Shown here piece after piece: positions 20,285 to 33,130 of a stretch of 64,000 nucleotides of DNA (its first letter is position 1; the number at the start of each line of letters is the position of its first letter). This DNA comes from Acheta domesticus (Eukaryota > Arthropoda > Insecta > Orthoptera > Gryllidae). The notes under the pieces are model-generated. The model saw only the letters and a list, made by a program, of their open reading frames with translations, ran no database searches and had not been told where the DNA came from. The stretch spans positions 116,470,416-116,534,415 of the forward strand of contig JAHLJT010009436.1 in assembly GCA_031308135.1 (NCBI GenBank), in the 5' to 3' direction. The position numbers and the translations under genes were made by a program.

Positions 20285-20840
20285 ATTGTTAGTGACTATG
20301 GGCGCGTCAGCTTCTAAGGTCACTAGTTCCGTGAGTGTAGTGCATGTTTTTTCCTCGGGAGGTGACATTGATCCCCCCCGCTGGATGGAGAGATCCAGCG
20401 CCGACCCATCTTCGGCAATCGGATTTTCCCAAACCAGGTATCTCCCACCAGCGGGACACCGCCCCAGCCGGAACGAGTTCTATTCTCCCGACCGGTCTTC
20501 CGGTATGTGTGGTAGTGTAGTGCAAGTAAGGGAAAGTGTGTGTGTGTAAAGGGTGTGAATGGGACAACTAAAAGGAAGGAATGATCGCGCGCGGTCCGTG
20601 ATCTGTTTGTAAGGTACTGGTCCAGCATTCGCTTGATGTTGATCGGAGAAACCACATAAAACTGCCGTGGCCGTGAAAAACGGCCAGAAGCTAGAATTCT
20701 CCTCCAGTCAGCGATTGAATGCGACCTAGCTGACAAGCTAGCGACGAAAATCCTCCCTCCGTCGAGTCTCGAATCTAGGACCTCGCAATCAGAGACGTCA
20801 ATTATTGCCCTGAGCCACCTCTCCCGGTTTGGCCGTTGGA
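20285..20840 (-). mobile_element. tRNA-headed SINE, about 540 bp (minus strand)
   Basis: On the minus strand 20833-20762 holds an A box GTGGCTCAGGGC and, about 40 nt on, a slightly decayed B box AGATTCGAGACTC: a tRNA-derived polymerase III promoter. The body runs to lower coordinates. It contains the hairpin GGCCGT/ACGGCC (20669-20685), a GTGT microsatellite (about 20535-20547), a second hairpin GCTGGAT/ATCCAGC (20380-20399) and a terminal block shared with 7046-7215. An open minus frame of 210 codons (20323-20955) covers it but has no motif. The head, structured body and a related block elsewhere make a SINE likely. The family is not one I can name. Confidence 0.7.
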
Positions 20841-22165
20841 GATTGGGTTTTAGTATGAAGCCATTTTTAAAAAAATGCTTTAAAATACGGAATGTTCGCA
20901 TGGGTTCGGAATTCTGAAATGTTCGCACAGGTCCAATTATTAAACTGTATTTCAATGAAATGACCTTTTGCCTAAATAATTTTCTTTAAATCCTTTCTCA
21001 GTGTACAGTAATGACCCTGGAATGTCTTGTAAATGTATTATAACAACTATATACAACGACACGAAGAAAAGAATTATTATTTTTAGAACCTCAAATGCGA
21101 CAATTATTTTAGCAAAGGTAATGTTCATCCTAAACACATTTTATTATATTTTTCACCCTCATGAGGTTAACACAATTTTATTCTCAAGTATTTGAAAAAG
21201 AGCTTCCAGATCAGACAGGACCAAGAAAATGTGCTGAATAGTCGCAAAATCTGTAATTTTCAATATCCAGTAACCTTCAGTGACGACTGTCATGCGATTG
21301 AGTCAATTGACGAGCATTCGGGGCAATTGGGTCGCGTTTACAGTTAGCACTCTCATGATTCCTCGGGACACCAGGGAAGCAACCTATTCTCAGAAGGGCT
21401 AGTTACTCGTGGCCTCTGTACTCAATCACGCTGATGGCCTAGTAATGAATTCGAGACCTTTCTAAGCGGTGCGCGAGCCGGCCTGTGACACGTGGTCACA
21501 CGACGTGCGGAGCGGCGCGGCGGGCCGGCAGATACCGACGGCCTTGCGCAGGCATTACTGGCATTGGGCGAATGGGGGTCGCTGGTTCGTTGCAAGGTGC
21601 AGCCCTGACCTGAGATCGTGATTGTTTCAGCCGTCCCGCACTCACTAGCTGCACGCGGCCTTCTTCCTGCTCTCATTTGTATCTTCAATGCGGTTCGTTC
21701 TTCGTGATGTGAATCCATGATGTTCTTTCATATCATTTACACCCTCATATCGTTTTATTATTACTGTTTAATTTTTTATCGTTATTCGTTCTCCCAAATG
21801 TGTTTCACTTTTTCTACTAATCCAGAGACTACTTCGTGTTAGTGTTCATTAATTCACTTCATAATCGCTCACATAATCACACAACAGAGGTGGTTTTCTT
21901 CAAATATCTTCAATACTTTTCTACAATTCTACCACCTCTTCCTTTATCATTTGGTGATATCTGTAGTTGTGACCATCAACGTCATATCTTACATCCTTAC
22001 TCTCATCATCATCCACGTCATCATCTTCGGACGCTGCCATGGCTAATAAACACATTCAACATTCACCCGCTATAAACAAAGGCATTACCACCAACTAACG
22101 CCCCAGTTGACCAATAATCACGCCTTGCATTACAATTGCCTCATCATCTCATCACTCTCGCCACG
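20841..22165. other. Intergenic DNA
   Basis: Mostly AT-rich; a GC-richer patch at 21455-21560. A CATCAT-type run lies around 22005-22030. No gene recognised. Confidence 0.5.
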
Positions 22166-22510
22166 CTCGTCACTTTCCCCCGCGTTCCCTGACCTTGTCA
22201 CTTCCATTACCACCGCAGCCGGCTGACACTGTTCGCATGCGGAAAACGGCCCTCCCGGTCTAACAGGCTGCGCCGTCGCATAGCGCCCACACGAGCGCTC
22301 TTGCGCCACGGAACGGTGGGAACTGCACGGCCGGGTCCACTGCTCGCCCGACTGCACTTTCCTCCGCTTTCCTACGGCGGCCGATGCACCGCGCGTGCGG
22401 AGGCGAAAGCGTGCGCCCCCCCCCCCCCGCGCCCGCCAGCCGCCGGCTATCTGATAGCGATCAGCGCAGTCTCGCGCCCACGCACACAGGTTGCTGGGAG
22501 CGCGCTTTAT
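22166..22510. other. CpG island with a C13 run
   Basis: GC-rich, CpG-dense DNA with a C13 homopolymer at about 22416-22428. Frames across it are open in several phases without motif. Possible promoter-type island. Confidence 0.5.
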
Positions 22511-25500
22511 ATACCCAGAAATGTGCTTTTAGTCGGTTCATCGGCGGAGAATTCCCTTGGTTTAGCAAATCTCATCATATGCCTAGTCCATTTGGTTTGA
22601 TAATATGTTCGGAGTATTGACGCAAAAAGTTCTCTTTACGTTTTTATTGGGACTAAGGATATTTAAAAGTTGCATCTTATTTACAGAAAATACCGTTATT
22701 TGTTTATATTTATTCACTAAATATCAATGGCACATCAAAAGATACCATTCAATAAGGGCGTATATTCACTATTCAGGGGAATCTAGAGAATCTGAGATAC
22801 TCCATATGTTTTCGATTGACTTACTAAAGCAAGAATATATGTTGTAAAAAGTAGATGCGTTCTGAAACATGCGACAATATGAGAACCAGCGATATTTGTA
22901 TTTAAAAGCCTACGCAAGTAGAATCAACGTAGAGCCATCTCAGCCGAAAGAGTTTCCCCAGTCTATGCCGCAGCAGAGTGAGAACGGAGGAGATCCTATG
23001 GCGCATCTGCAGTAGCGATGGTCAATGTAATCGTGATTAGCCCAACAATCGACTATTTTACACGATTAATCGATACCATTAAATATGTTTTATTTACACC
23101 AATTAATTTAATCATCCATTAAAAAGGACAATTATTCAGTGCGATTATTTTAATTAAATTATTATTTATAGAATGTCTAATGTTATATTTAGATTTAATT
23201 TAAAAAATGACGGCACTTTTAGCACAAATCGAGTCATACCATAGGCACTCTCTGACATTACATAAAAAAAACAATTTTGACTTTTAACACCTGTAACTTT
23301 TGAAATATTCAGTTTTACACGCGATTTTTTTCTGTGTGAAAATTGAGTTTGTATAATATTTTGGGTCAACAAACTCGAAAATCGAAGATTACGTACTTTG
23401 GGAATCTAGAATTGAAAAAAAACTGCACTTTTGAATTCGGGAGTAAAAACATTGATGCAAAATGTAAATGATATGAGGCTTAATGCAAAAACCTTTTCTT
23501 TGAACTATTTACTATTAGTAGAAACATTTTTTTGTATTAGAATAGATTTACACCTGAGATTTCAATTTTTTCTGAAGTTCGTCCAAAATGCTCAGACATT
23601 TTTATTAATTTTGGGTCTAAATGAAAACAAGGTCAAAGTTCAAACATATGGACTAAATATGATGGCTCTAGCTTCTTTTACATCACACTGAACAAGTCAA
23701 AAACATTTTAGACCAATTGGAAGGGGTCATGCTGTTTTCGGCCGATTTCACGTGGAATTACCCATGTGCATATATGCAAGACTCTTGTGTCAGAAATATG
23801 TCTCATGAAACTAATATTTAATGAGGATTGAAATGAAGAACCGTGAAATGTAGAAATAATATTTACCAATACTAACACACAAAATCATTTAAACTAAACA
23901 TTATTCTGACTGTCAAAAATAACATATCGAACTGAAAACCATGTTCGCGTGTAGGGAATTAAATCAAATCTGAAAGTGAGAAAGCGAAAATGCATTTGAA
24001 TCCATTCATACAGTTATGGTTTTAACTCTGAAATGAACAAAAATGATATTGCAAAATATCGCAAATTGCAAAGTCAAACATCAGTATTATTCGTTTGAAT
24101 TCATGTTTCAGAAATTGTGAGTAAATGACGCATTAATATTGTTTTGACATTAGGTCTTATGAGAAAAACATCACGGAAAAGTTGTATCCTACGTTCTTTT
24201 GGGTCATTGCAGTGTAACTCCACTTTCAGAAAATATGCTTGGGTTGTTACATTCTGTTGATAATAAAAGATAAAAAATTTACATGCCTCCGAGTATAATG
24301 TACAAAAAACTTACTGAAATATTTCTGAAACAGTGGATCTTCATGTGTCAGACATAATTACACAAGAATGCAATTTAAGAGAAATTGCGAGTGTATATTT
24401 TTTCACAAAACGACACATCAGAATGTGAAGTCTTATTCTGTTGCCAAAAGAAAGAAAGTGAATATCGGGGAGAAAGGATAGCCAAAAGCAAAGCATGACT
24501 TTCGCCCGGCAGAGCAATCAGAAGGCCCCATGAACCCGGAACATCAGCCTTTGACGTCCAGGCACTTAGAGAGAATTTGCAACTTTTTTGATTTCCTTCC
24601 GTCTTGAACCTGGTTCTTCCTTCCGTTTGAACAAAAAAGTCTCCGATACGCTACAAGTCACAGGGTTTGGCCCACGGGACTGCTCCGACCTCTGCAGTAA
24701 GAAGAAAAGCGAGAAGAGAAGGCAGCTGCAGGAGCTGCGATCGAGATCAGAGGGATCGGATGACGGACGGTGAACAAGATTTCCTTCTCCCAACGCCGCT
24801 TTTTCACGTCTCCCCCTCCCCACCCACAAGTTGGAACGCAGTGCAATGGGAGAATACTCATTCCGTCGGCATCTTGAGCTGAGATCGCATACGAGAGGTC
24901 AACATTGCTCAAATGCGTCATGTGTAACCATGACCTCTGTTCTCTTCATGACTCTGAACTCGATCTTGTACGGGCATCTTGTACGAACTCCATTCTTGAA
25001 CGGGCATCAACAATAAACTTTCTCTTTTGCAGTGCCGCTTCTCACTTCATTCCGTACCGCAGTACTAAATTTCTACCTGGAATATTGTGCATTATATTTC
25101 CTTGCAGAGCTTATTTGTATAAAACTGATAAAATACGCTTATTTAATTATAAATTGACCTTCATTGTAGAAAAAATGCTACTCAAAATTAACATTTCATT
25201 TTTTTAAATTACTCCCCAATTATGCTTATCCCTTTTTCAATAATCAAGATTTATCTTTATTTCTCAAACTTCTTTACACAATTTTGCTAAAAAATATGCA
25301 GACATTTTACAAAATGTATATTTGCAATGCAATGCTGATGGCAATGCAATTTTTTTTAAAAAGGTCCTCAACTTTGACGACTTTCGTCACTTATTAAAGG
25401 AACATATTCTTAAATGTCCATTATCATTATTATGCAAGAAAACTACTTTTTTCATATTGCATAAAACGTTTAAAAACACACATTAAAAATAACTTTCTGG

Positions 25501-26864
25501 GATGATGTATGTTTAGTGTAAGGAAAAATTTTGAAATCAGAAAAATCAGAGATATTATGTGGAAATAAAAGAATGGAGAGCAGTTGTTCAGGAATTCTGT
25601 AACAATATATTGTTATTGTAAGTTGAAGAAAATGTGAAAGAAAAGAGTTTTTTTAAATAAACTTTAGTACAAATAACTGTAAGATGCCATCTCTTCAAGA
25701 ACTGGGTATAAACCGCAGGAAATAAAATTTGGATTTTGGGGGGTGATTTTTTTAGCTTCAAAATCCGAACAAATAATTTGAGAAGCGAATTGAGGGTGCA
25801 TATTCCAAACCAATAACTTGAAGATCCTTTAATCAATTTGGTTAAGATATATGAAAATTAATTTCAACATCGGTAGAGTCGCACTGGTGTTTTGACAACC
25901 CTCATATGTCCGCCCGTTGTTCTCAAACCTCTTCCAATGCACCACTCTGGGCAAGGGAGGTGGCATTCGGCGAAAGTGGGAAGTCATTGTGGGCATTTAT
26001 GTAAAAGGCGCTCATGGAAATCTAGCAATATTTTTCATATGCTTCAAGAATCCTAATTATTACAAGCACATATATTTTGTTAAATGACAAATAGAGACGG
26101 AGAAAATTGAATAGAGACAGAGATAATTATCAAGTAAATACTACTGTAGTAAAATAGGTTGCGATTGAGACGTCGCAGAAAAAGCACATATGATAACTGC
26201 ACACTTTATGTTTTAAACTGTGACCACAGGGATTAGCCAGCTCACGATTTGAAAGCTCAGTAGTCTCGGCATCTCACAACACCATGGAAGATAGGACGGT
26301 GATTGGATGCAGGTCTCCAGTAAGTTTGTGTCGAGTACACGGGAAACAACTAAGCATGCAATAAAAACTAATCTAGAAAATACGTATTTACTTGAGGAGG
26401 GGTGGAGTTAAATTAGTTTTTGATGGGAGATCTTTAGAGATCAAAAGATCATTTACCTCCGCTCGACGGGACGACTCAATTAGTGCTATATTTCCCAGAT
26501 TCATCTTGAACAGGCTATTCATAATCAACTGCTCGCGAGACATCACAGGCACAGAGGGTGCAGAGGCCGACTGCCTCCACGGCCCCCTGCCGGCACCTGG
26601 CGAAGTCAAAGTCGTCGGGCCGTGAGTTGGCTCGTAAAATGACGCTGATGGCGGAAGCTGCGAGCAGATAGGGTGGGGAAGAGACATGCTTTCTGGGGCC
26701 CAGAAAAATCTTCAAGTTTAACAGATAACCTAAAAGTTAATTCAATTTAAAAATATTTTATCCATGAAAAATGTGACATCTCTTTTTTCAAACAAGAGAA
26801 GCTGTACTATTTGCTGTCAATTTTCAGTTCTGGGGGTGTTACAATGCGTAGAACGCTCACCAAT
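22511..26864. other. Long AT-rich stretch without recognisable genes
   Basis: Over 4 kb I see no coding motif, splice-bounded exon, RNA signature or element terminus. A balanced-composition patch at 24500-24900 has open frames on both strands (up to 87 codons), and 26500-26650 has another, but none shows a motif. The part 23200-23700 has repeated TTTTTTCTG and AAAATTG words and may be old repeat DNA. Confidence 0.5.
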
Positions 26865-26945
26865 GTCGGGTCTTGAAGTCGGGAAGACATTCGGTCAGAA
26901 GCACTGCAGTGACATGATTCCCCTGAGCCTCCTCTCTCGGTTTAT
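26865..26945 (-). mobile_element. Decayed tRNA-like SINE head
   Basis: GTGACATGATTCCCCTGAGCCTCC then TCTCGGTTT at 26909-26942 parallels the A-box side of the 20.8-kb SINE head (TTGCCCTGAGCCACC then TCCCGGTTT). GGGTCTTGAAGTCGG at about 26868 sits at the same distance as its B-box complement. This looks like a third, more diverged head on the minus strand; the body is not recognisable. Confidence 0.4.
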
Positions 26946-29927
26946 TTCCTTCAATATTTTGGTTGGACTCGTACATCCTGTTATAATATTCACATTTTAA
27001 TCTCTTTAAACTGTCTGATAATACAATGAAAGAGGTTACTCTTTAGAACTACTTTTTACACGGCGTACATTTGTATTTTTTTAGCGCTATATGTGCAAAT
27101 GTAACCTTAAAGAATCACAAGCTCCAAGAGAAGCGACCATATGCATGTTTGTAATATTTTACTACTAGTTGAATGTGTCGTCGCCGACGCTGTAAACTGT
27201 TTTAAAAGTATATTCATGTGTTGAAAATTTATTTCATAATTCATTTCTTTCATGCGTTGCTTTGTTCAAATATATTCTTAGAGTATCTGGCATTGGACTT
27301 ATCAATGAATCGTAATAGCTATTAATGTTATATCCCCTTCAAAAATTCCCAACACTCAATGTCCTTATATATTAACTCCAAACGGGATGTGAACTGGTAA
27401 TACTGCAATTTCAAAATTATAATCACTGTAAATATTAACATGTATATGCGTGATGCGACAGCACAACTATATTTTTTACGTTTTGTTTTCTAATATGAAC
27501 GTGAATGACCACCTGTAAGCTGTTGTTCTGCGTTATTCTCTAATGCTAATATAAGATCATTTTCACCTAGTTCGAAAATTCATACGCAAAAACGCATCTA
27601 CAACTACATTTGATTCCTCTAAGTTGCTTAACACTTCCATATTTTTGTCCCCTATTTGAAGATTTTAAAACTCCACAAACTCAGTGTGATTTTTGTTCTG
27701 AAGGCGAATATATGTAAGCATTAAAGATTACTATTTTGTATATTTATGTGTATAAGTTGTAAGTCACATTAAATTGAAAATCAATTTTTGCACACTTAAG
27801 AAATGCATTTTTTAGTATTTACAAAAATCAAATTGAATGTTCCAAGGCAAGTTGCAAATTCTTTGTACAAAATAAGCATGAAGTACTTCACATTTCTCAA
27901 ATGAAATACTTCAGAATTTTAAGCTCATTCTGCCGGGCAATATTCATTTAATTTTAATTCGTATGTCAAAAATCAGTTGCCATCCTCATGGAAGAAAATT
28001 ATGGTGTCGCGGCCTGAAAATAACCACGGCATTGGCATAATGGCATTTAATCTATTTAGGTGGTTTAGGTTTAGGTTGGTTTAATTCCCGTCATACCCAC
28101 AATGATCATAGATCCAAAACACGAAAAAACACGTTTTTGACAATATCTTGGAATCTAATGGCCGGATCGAAAAACAAATTATCAGTTCCCCAGGGGACCG
28201 AGCCGCGTACAATGATACCTCGTATGTCTCAATTGGTGGGCGGGAAGTGGTCTACCCGTGGACCACGGAAATCCCCACACACGCACGGTATACAAGTTTA
28301 CTCAAATACTTAATTTTAAGCTCTAACCGGAACGTTTTTTACGTATATCACGAGGATGGACGAGACAGTCGATGGTAACATATTTAAAATTTATTCTTAT
28401 TATGAACTTGACTATCAGAAATAGATATTTTTATCATACGAAATCACTTTTCAAAATTATTAAAACGTCAGAGGCTCCACACTAAACTAGAATTATTTTT
28501 GACTTAACTTATGCATAATCCAACTCATGCTGGATTTCAGCGTTCGTTCGTCTAATCCAAAACTGATATTTTAAAACATCCTCAATCTTCTTGTATCAGA
28601 TTTTAACTCATAATCTTTCCATTATAATTTTTAGTATTGGCACCGACCGGGAAAAAAAGGGAAAAAGGGATAAAAATATAGAGAAAATGTACGTACAGAA
28701 AATGAGCCAATAAAAGCATACCGAAATGTGAATCTAGCAGCACTGACGAGGAAATACTTTCTAAATGGAATGGAATAAACTTATGACCAGGGAATTAAGA
28801 AATTTTAATTTCATTTTAAATTTTATCTTCAAGCCATAGGTGCATTTCAGACACTGCAAGATCCAGGAGTTCTTACCTCTTCAAAACAGGCAATCCACTC
28901 TAAATTTTTCAGTTATCCATCGGGCCAGGTTCTAATTAATACAAACCTAACTGCTGTCGTCCACTACTCCAAAACCTATACAGAATTTGAGTAATTGCGT
29001 GTGTGCACAAGTGTGCGTGTGCGGATCCGTCACTCACGGTTAGATCACTTCATGTGAACCTATCGAGACTTAGGATGTGTCATTTGACGCGTCTCGGTCT
29101 CCTGGTGGGAAACTGATTATTTGTTTTCGAATCCGGCCAGAAGATTTTAAGAAAATTTCAAAAACTTTTTTTGTGTGTTTTAGCGCTGCCAGCTTGGTGA
29201 GTATGCCTGGAATTAAACCAACGCCATCCAAATAAATCTATGTTGGCGGCGTTGAATGCGACAAGTTAATCGCCGGATGGCAGATTTCATTTTATTTGCA
29301 TACGCATTAACGTATTTTTAAAAATAAATTTGCAAAAATCTACGAACAGTATTGCCTTGAAACTTATTGAACTTCAAGAACTTCAAGTGAACACTGAGAA
29401 AAACAAACTGTGAGTAATGCTACAGAAGCACATTTACGTTCTTACCTTTGACTTCTCCTGTTTACATTCTTAAGCGTGCAAATACCTATTTTCAAATGAA
29501 CGTAACGAACAACTTATTCTTATGAAAATCTAACACTTTATTCACATAAACATACAAAATAGTTGCCTTTTAATGTTTATACTATTTCGCCTACAAAACG
29601 ATAAATAAAATAATTGCAGACGTAGAAGTGAACACATTAAGACTGCGTTTGCAGTGCATCAGTCTCTTCAAAACTTAGAAGACAAAAATATAGGAGTGTT
29701 ATGCAAATCCGAGGATGAATAAAATGTCGGTGAAGAAGATTTTGCAACAGAATGTTCGCCACTAACTGAGAATTATCTTATTAGAGAAAAACGCTGCAGA
29801 GCAGCTTAAATATGTTCTTATGAGCATTTTTGTGCATATTAGCAAAACAAAACGTAAAAAATGTGGCTGTGCCAAATTCTAACTATTCAGCATCACACAT
29901 ATCCGTAAGTATTTGTACGGCGTTCGT
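26946..29927. other. AT-rich intergenic DNA
   Basis: No gene or element recognised. A plus-strand frame at 28148-28378 lies in a balanced patch but has no motif. A short TTTAGG-like word cluster at 28055-28079 is too short to be telomeric. Confidence 0.5.
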
Positions 29928-31493
29928 ATTTTTACTTTCCCGTATACGTACGTATAATATACATATTGTAGGGAAAGTGGCGAATTTTCGGCAGAAAAAA
30001 AATTCTTTGCCGGGCCGTGACAACGAAAAAATGGATCAATTCAGTTGCTAAATTAAGAAAAAATCTCATAACACGTGGTGTAGCCAGAATCCCTCTTTTG
30101 TGGGCCCTTGATACCGAAAAACCAATTGAAAGTAAAACGTCCGTTCGTCCGTCCGGTGTATGGAACAACATTAGCGCCTAAACTGTGCGTACGATTTTTT
30201 CCAAATTGAAGAAATGCTTATCTATCTGACCTGAGTCTAAGCTCTGGGATTTTGAAAAACATTTATTACTTTTTGGGGGTACTTTATATGACCGCCTGGT
30301 TATTTTCGAAATTTTCTCCGGCTCCAAATTTTGTCTTTAAATTTCTTGTAAGAATAGAGTAAAATAGACTAATTAAGGTGGCATAAGTCCTATTTTCACG
30401 GTTAACTTTGAATTTTCGAAAATTGGAAAAGTTTAAATTTTATTCGGCGTTTCTCCCCCCCTCACAAATGCAAAAAGAGATTTGCACAAAATTGTAGATA
30501 GAGATTTTTCCTTCAAATAAAATTTGTTCTTTATAGTGAGTTGTTTCTTTAAGGTCATGTACATTTTTTTTGAAAATGTTAGTAGTTTTCGTGCAATATT
30601 ACGTGCACTATGTGTAATTTAAAATAATACAAAAACAATATTTTCTCACAAATGGCTGCAAATTTTTTCTTTAAACATTTGGTAGGGATGGTGCTAGATG
30701 TACTCTTTGAGATGACATAAACGCCATAGTGCTCTTTCTTTTGTTTTTCAAAACTTGCAAAAATGTTTTTTTACTTCTCTTTCACGAAGTTAATATTTCC
30801 ATTAGCGGCTATTTGTTCGCAATGTTATATTATTGAGTACATGTACATTAAATAATGTGAAGTAATATTTCTCGAAAAGTCGATCGTTTTCTGTGCAAAC
30901 TAGGTCAAAATTCTGTATTTTCAGAGTCAATCGCCATTTTCTCATAAATGGCTGCAAATGTTTTCTTAAAACTTTTCAAACGGATAGTGCAAATTTCACT
31001 CTTTAATATGACGTAAAGTTTATTTTGAGTTTTTTTTCAAAAGTTACACAAATGTAATTTTTTGAAAGATCTCTCACATCTTTAATATGTACATTACCAG
31101 CAATTTGTAAACATTATTACATTTGTGAGTGTAAGTGCTTCAAATGACTACAAATGAAGTTTTTTCAAAACTCAAAAATTTTCTGTGAAAAAGAGCATCA
31201 AATGTCTTACTTTTAGTAGCGCGTAAACGTCATTTTCTGAAAAACAGCTACAAATTTTTAAAAGAAAATTGCCACTTAGGACGATGTTTTTGTATTTTTT
31301 AATATTCTAAATGTAATATTTGCGTTCTACGATTAGGAAATCTAAAAATACAGAAAATGTCGAAAAATGTACTTTGGGCGGCGATAAATAGCAGTTTTCA
31401 AGAGTAAGTGGGAATTCCGAATGGCTAGCCCAGACCCAAGGAATAGAAAATTAATAAGGGGAAGTGTGTGCCATTCTGTAGCACCACTAGTTT
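29928..31493. mobile_element. Inverted-repeat family, copy 2 (single right arm)
   Basis: About 1.56 kb. The left end is TTTTTACTTTCCCGTATACG, the same junction as at 43903. An inner block has CCGGGCCGTGACAACG, a CACGTGGTGTAGCCAGAATCC block and CGTCCGTTCGTCCGTCC, then the long GAAAATGGCG-type arm in reverse orientation. It ends with GCCATTCTGTAGCACCAC and TAGTTT at about 31493. ACTTTCCCGTA at one end and GGGGAAGTGTG near the other form imperfect terminal inverted repeats. No transposase-like frame occurs, so it is non-autonomous. Confidence 0.7.
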
Positions 31494-32559
31494 AAATTGC
31501 AATATTACCGGTTCATATCCCCTATGGAGGTAACATACAATGCCATTTTGGGTATTGAGATATTTTGTACAGGTATAAAATTTTGGAGGTGTTGATGGTA
31601 CGAATAAATAATAAATAAAATAAAATAATAAATAAGGTATAAAATTTTGTTAGTTACCACGATTCATTAGTCCGATTATGTCCAGTGCTAGAGACTGTAA
31701 GAACGTATTTGAACAAAGCTATGCACGACATAAATTTTAAACACCTACAAATATTTTTAAAACAGTTTACATCGTCGGCAAAGCCACGTTCAACTAGTAA
31801 CCCAGTATTTCTGAAACCATTTCACTTGCTTTCCTGTTGTTCATTAACATTTCTGTAACTTCTAACGAAGTTTCTCGATGCCAATAAGAGAAATGTAATT
31901 TCTCATAAATGCTTCTTGATGCAGAAATAATTATGAACTTACACTGCAGAGGCAGGGAGTACTAATAATCAGTATTTCCCACCATATTTATAGTCTTCAA
32001 CAAAGCGTTACAAAGTGCTCGCGTACATTCATACCCCTAAACACATGTGTACATATTCCCTTGCTTTATAATTTAATTCACGCCCCAGACCGCCGCCTAA
32101 ATTACCTACAAAAACGTTCATTATCCGTCAGCCAACTAGGTATATAGTCGTTAACCACAAGTCTGATTAGGACTGCACTTAATTATCTCATCGGCAGCAA
32201 CCGTCACTGATCAGAAAAATAATCAGTTAGCGCCTTCACTTTGCATTATCCATACTGCTTCTGTAGCTTCACTGGAAATAAATTGGGGTGTCAATCGATG
32301 CTAGTTTTAAATGAACCCCACCTGTCAATCAAGGCTATATTCAAATTGCTCTCGCCTCGTGCTAAATACATAGACTAAGATATTTTGAAGCTTTATCGAA
32401 ATAAACTACCTTTTCAACCGCAGAAACTGTCATTACTGCAACCCATTCTTCTTTATTTCCTCTCTCGCTTTATATTATCATCCTGCACTCCCACTCCCAT
32501 CACAAGACTCACAGTTTCCCCATCCCTTCCTCTCTTTTGTGCTTTGTCTGCGCCGAGCC
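31494..32559. other. AT-rich intergenic DNA
   Basis: An (AATAAAATA)-type microsatellite is at about 31604-31638. Nothing else recognised. Confidence 0.5.
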
Positions 32560-32866
32560 GCTTTTGAATCTGAACCGACAGCGACGTTCCTCTTCCCTCC
32601 CCTCTCCTACTCCTCCCAACCCAGTACGCGCAGTCGCCACATTACTGGAGTTGCGGCGTAATTTTCCAAGCGCAACGGAATGAATCCCTTCCTATTTCGT
32701 TCTTTTAAAAATAATATTTTCGTTTCCAGTCTCCGAGCGCGTCAGAAAAGAGAACTTGTCTCCGCGTTGCCGCTCCGCCAGCCGGCTTGATTACTCATCT
32801 CGTCGAGTGCACTTGTTCAGAGCTTTCAAACAGGCACGCGCCCGCGACCGGCGCCCGTTAAGGCCT

Positions 32867-32955
<89 letters not shown>

Positions 32956-33130
32956 TTCGCTTTCGGGAGCTGCGGCTGCGAGGGAGCAGCGCCTTTCAGG
33001 TGGCGGAGCCCTGGCGCCCCTGTGGGCGGCCGCGTCAATGGGAGCCTGCCACGCATTAACCGCTCCGAAACAGCCTTCCGTGGCAGCACAGGAAACAGAT
33101 GCGCAGCGACGCAGAGCAAGGGTTTTCTTG
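32560..33130. promoter_or_regulatory. CpG island containing a (CCG)n tract
   Basis: GC-rich, CpG-dense DNA centred on the pure CCG tract. Frames across it give polyproline on plus, and polyglycine or polyalanine on minus; none has a domain outside the homopolymer. CCG/CGG tracts in islands are typical of 5' untranslated regions in animals, so a promoter or 5' UTR is plausible, but no start codon context or splice donor could be fixed. Confidence 0.4.
32867..32955. repeat. Uninterrupted (CCG)~30 trinucleotide tract
   Basis: Eighty-nine consecutive bases of perfect CCG repeat. It encodes homopolymers in all frames and is prone to hairpin and quadruplex structure and to length change. Exact length should be treated with care because such tracts are hard to assemble. 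Confidence 0.95.

Noticed and set aside
20762..20835. Functional tRNA gene on the minus strand
   Set aside because: The A box is good but the B box is altered (AGATTCGAGACTC), the T stem is broken and a long repeat body follows it.
28055..28079. Interstitial telomeric repeat (TTTAGG words)
   Set aside because: Three irregular words only, not a tandem TTAGG array.
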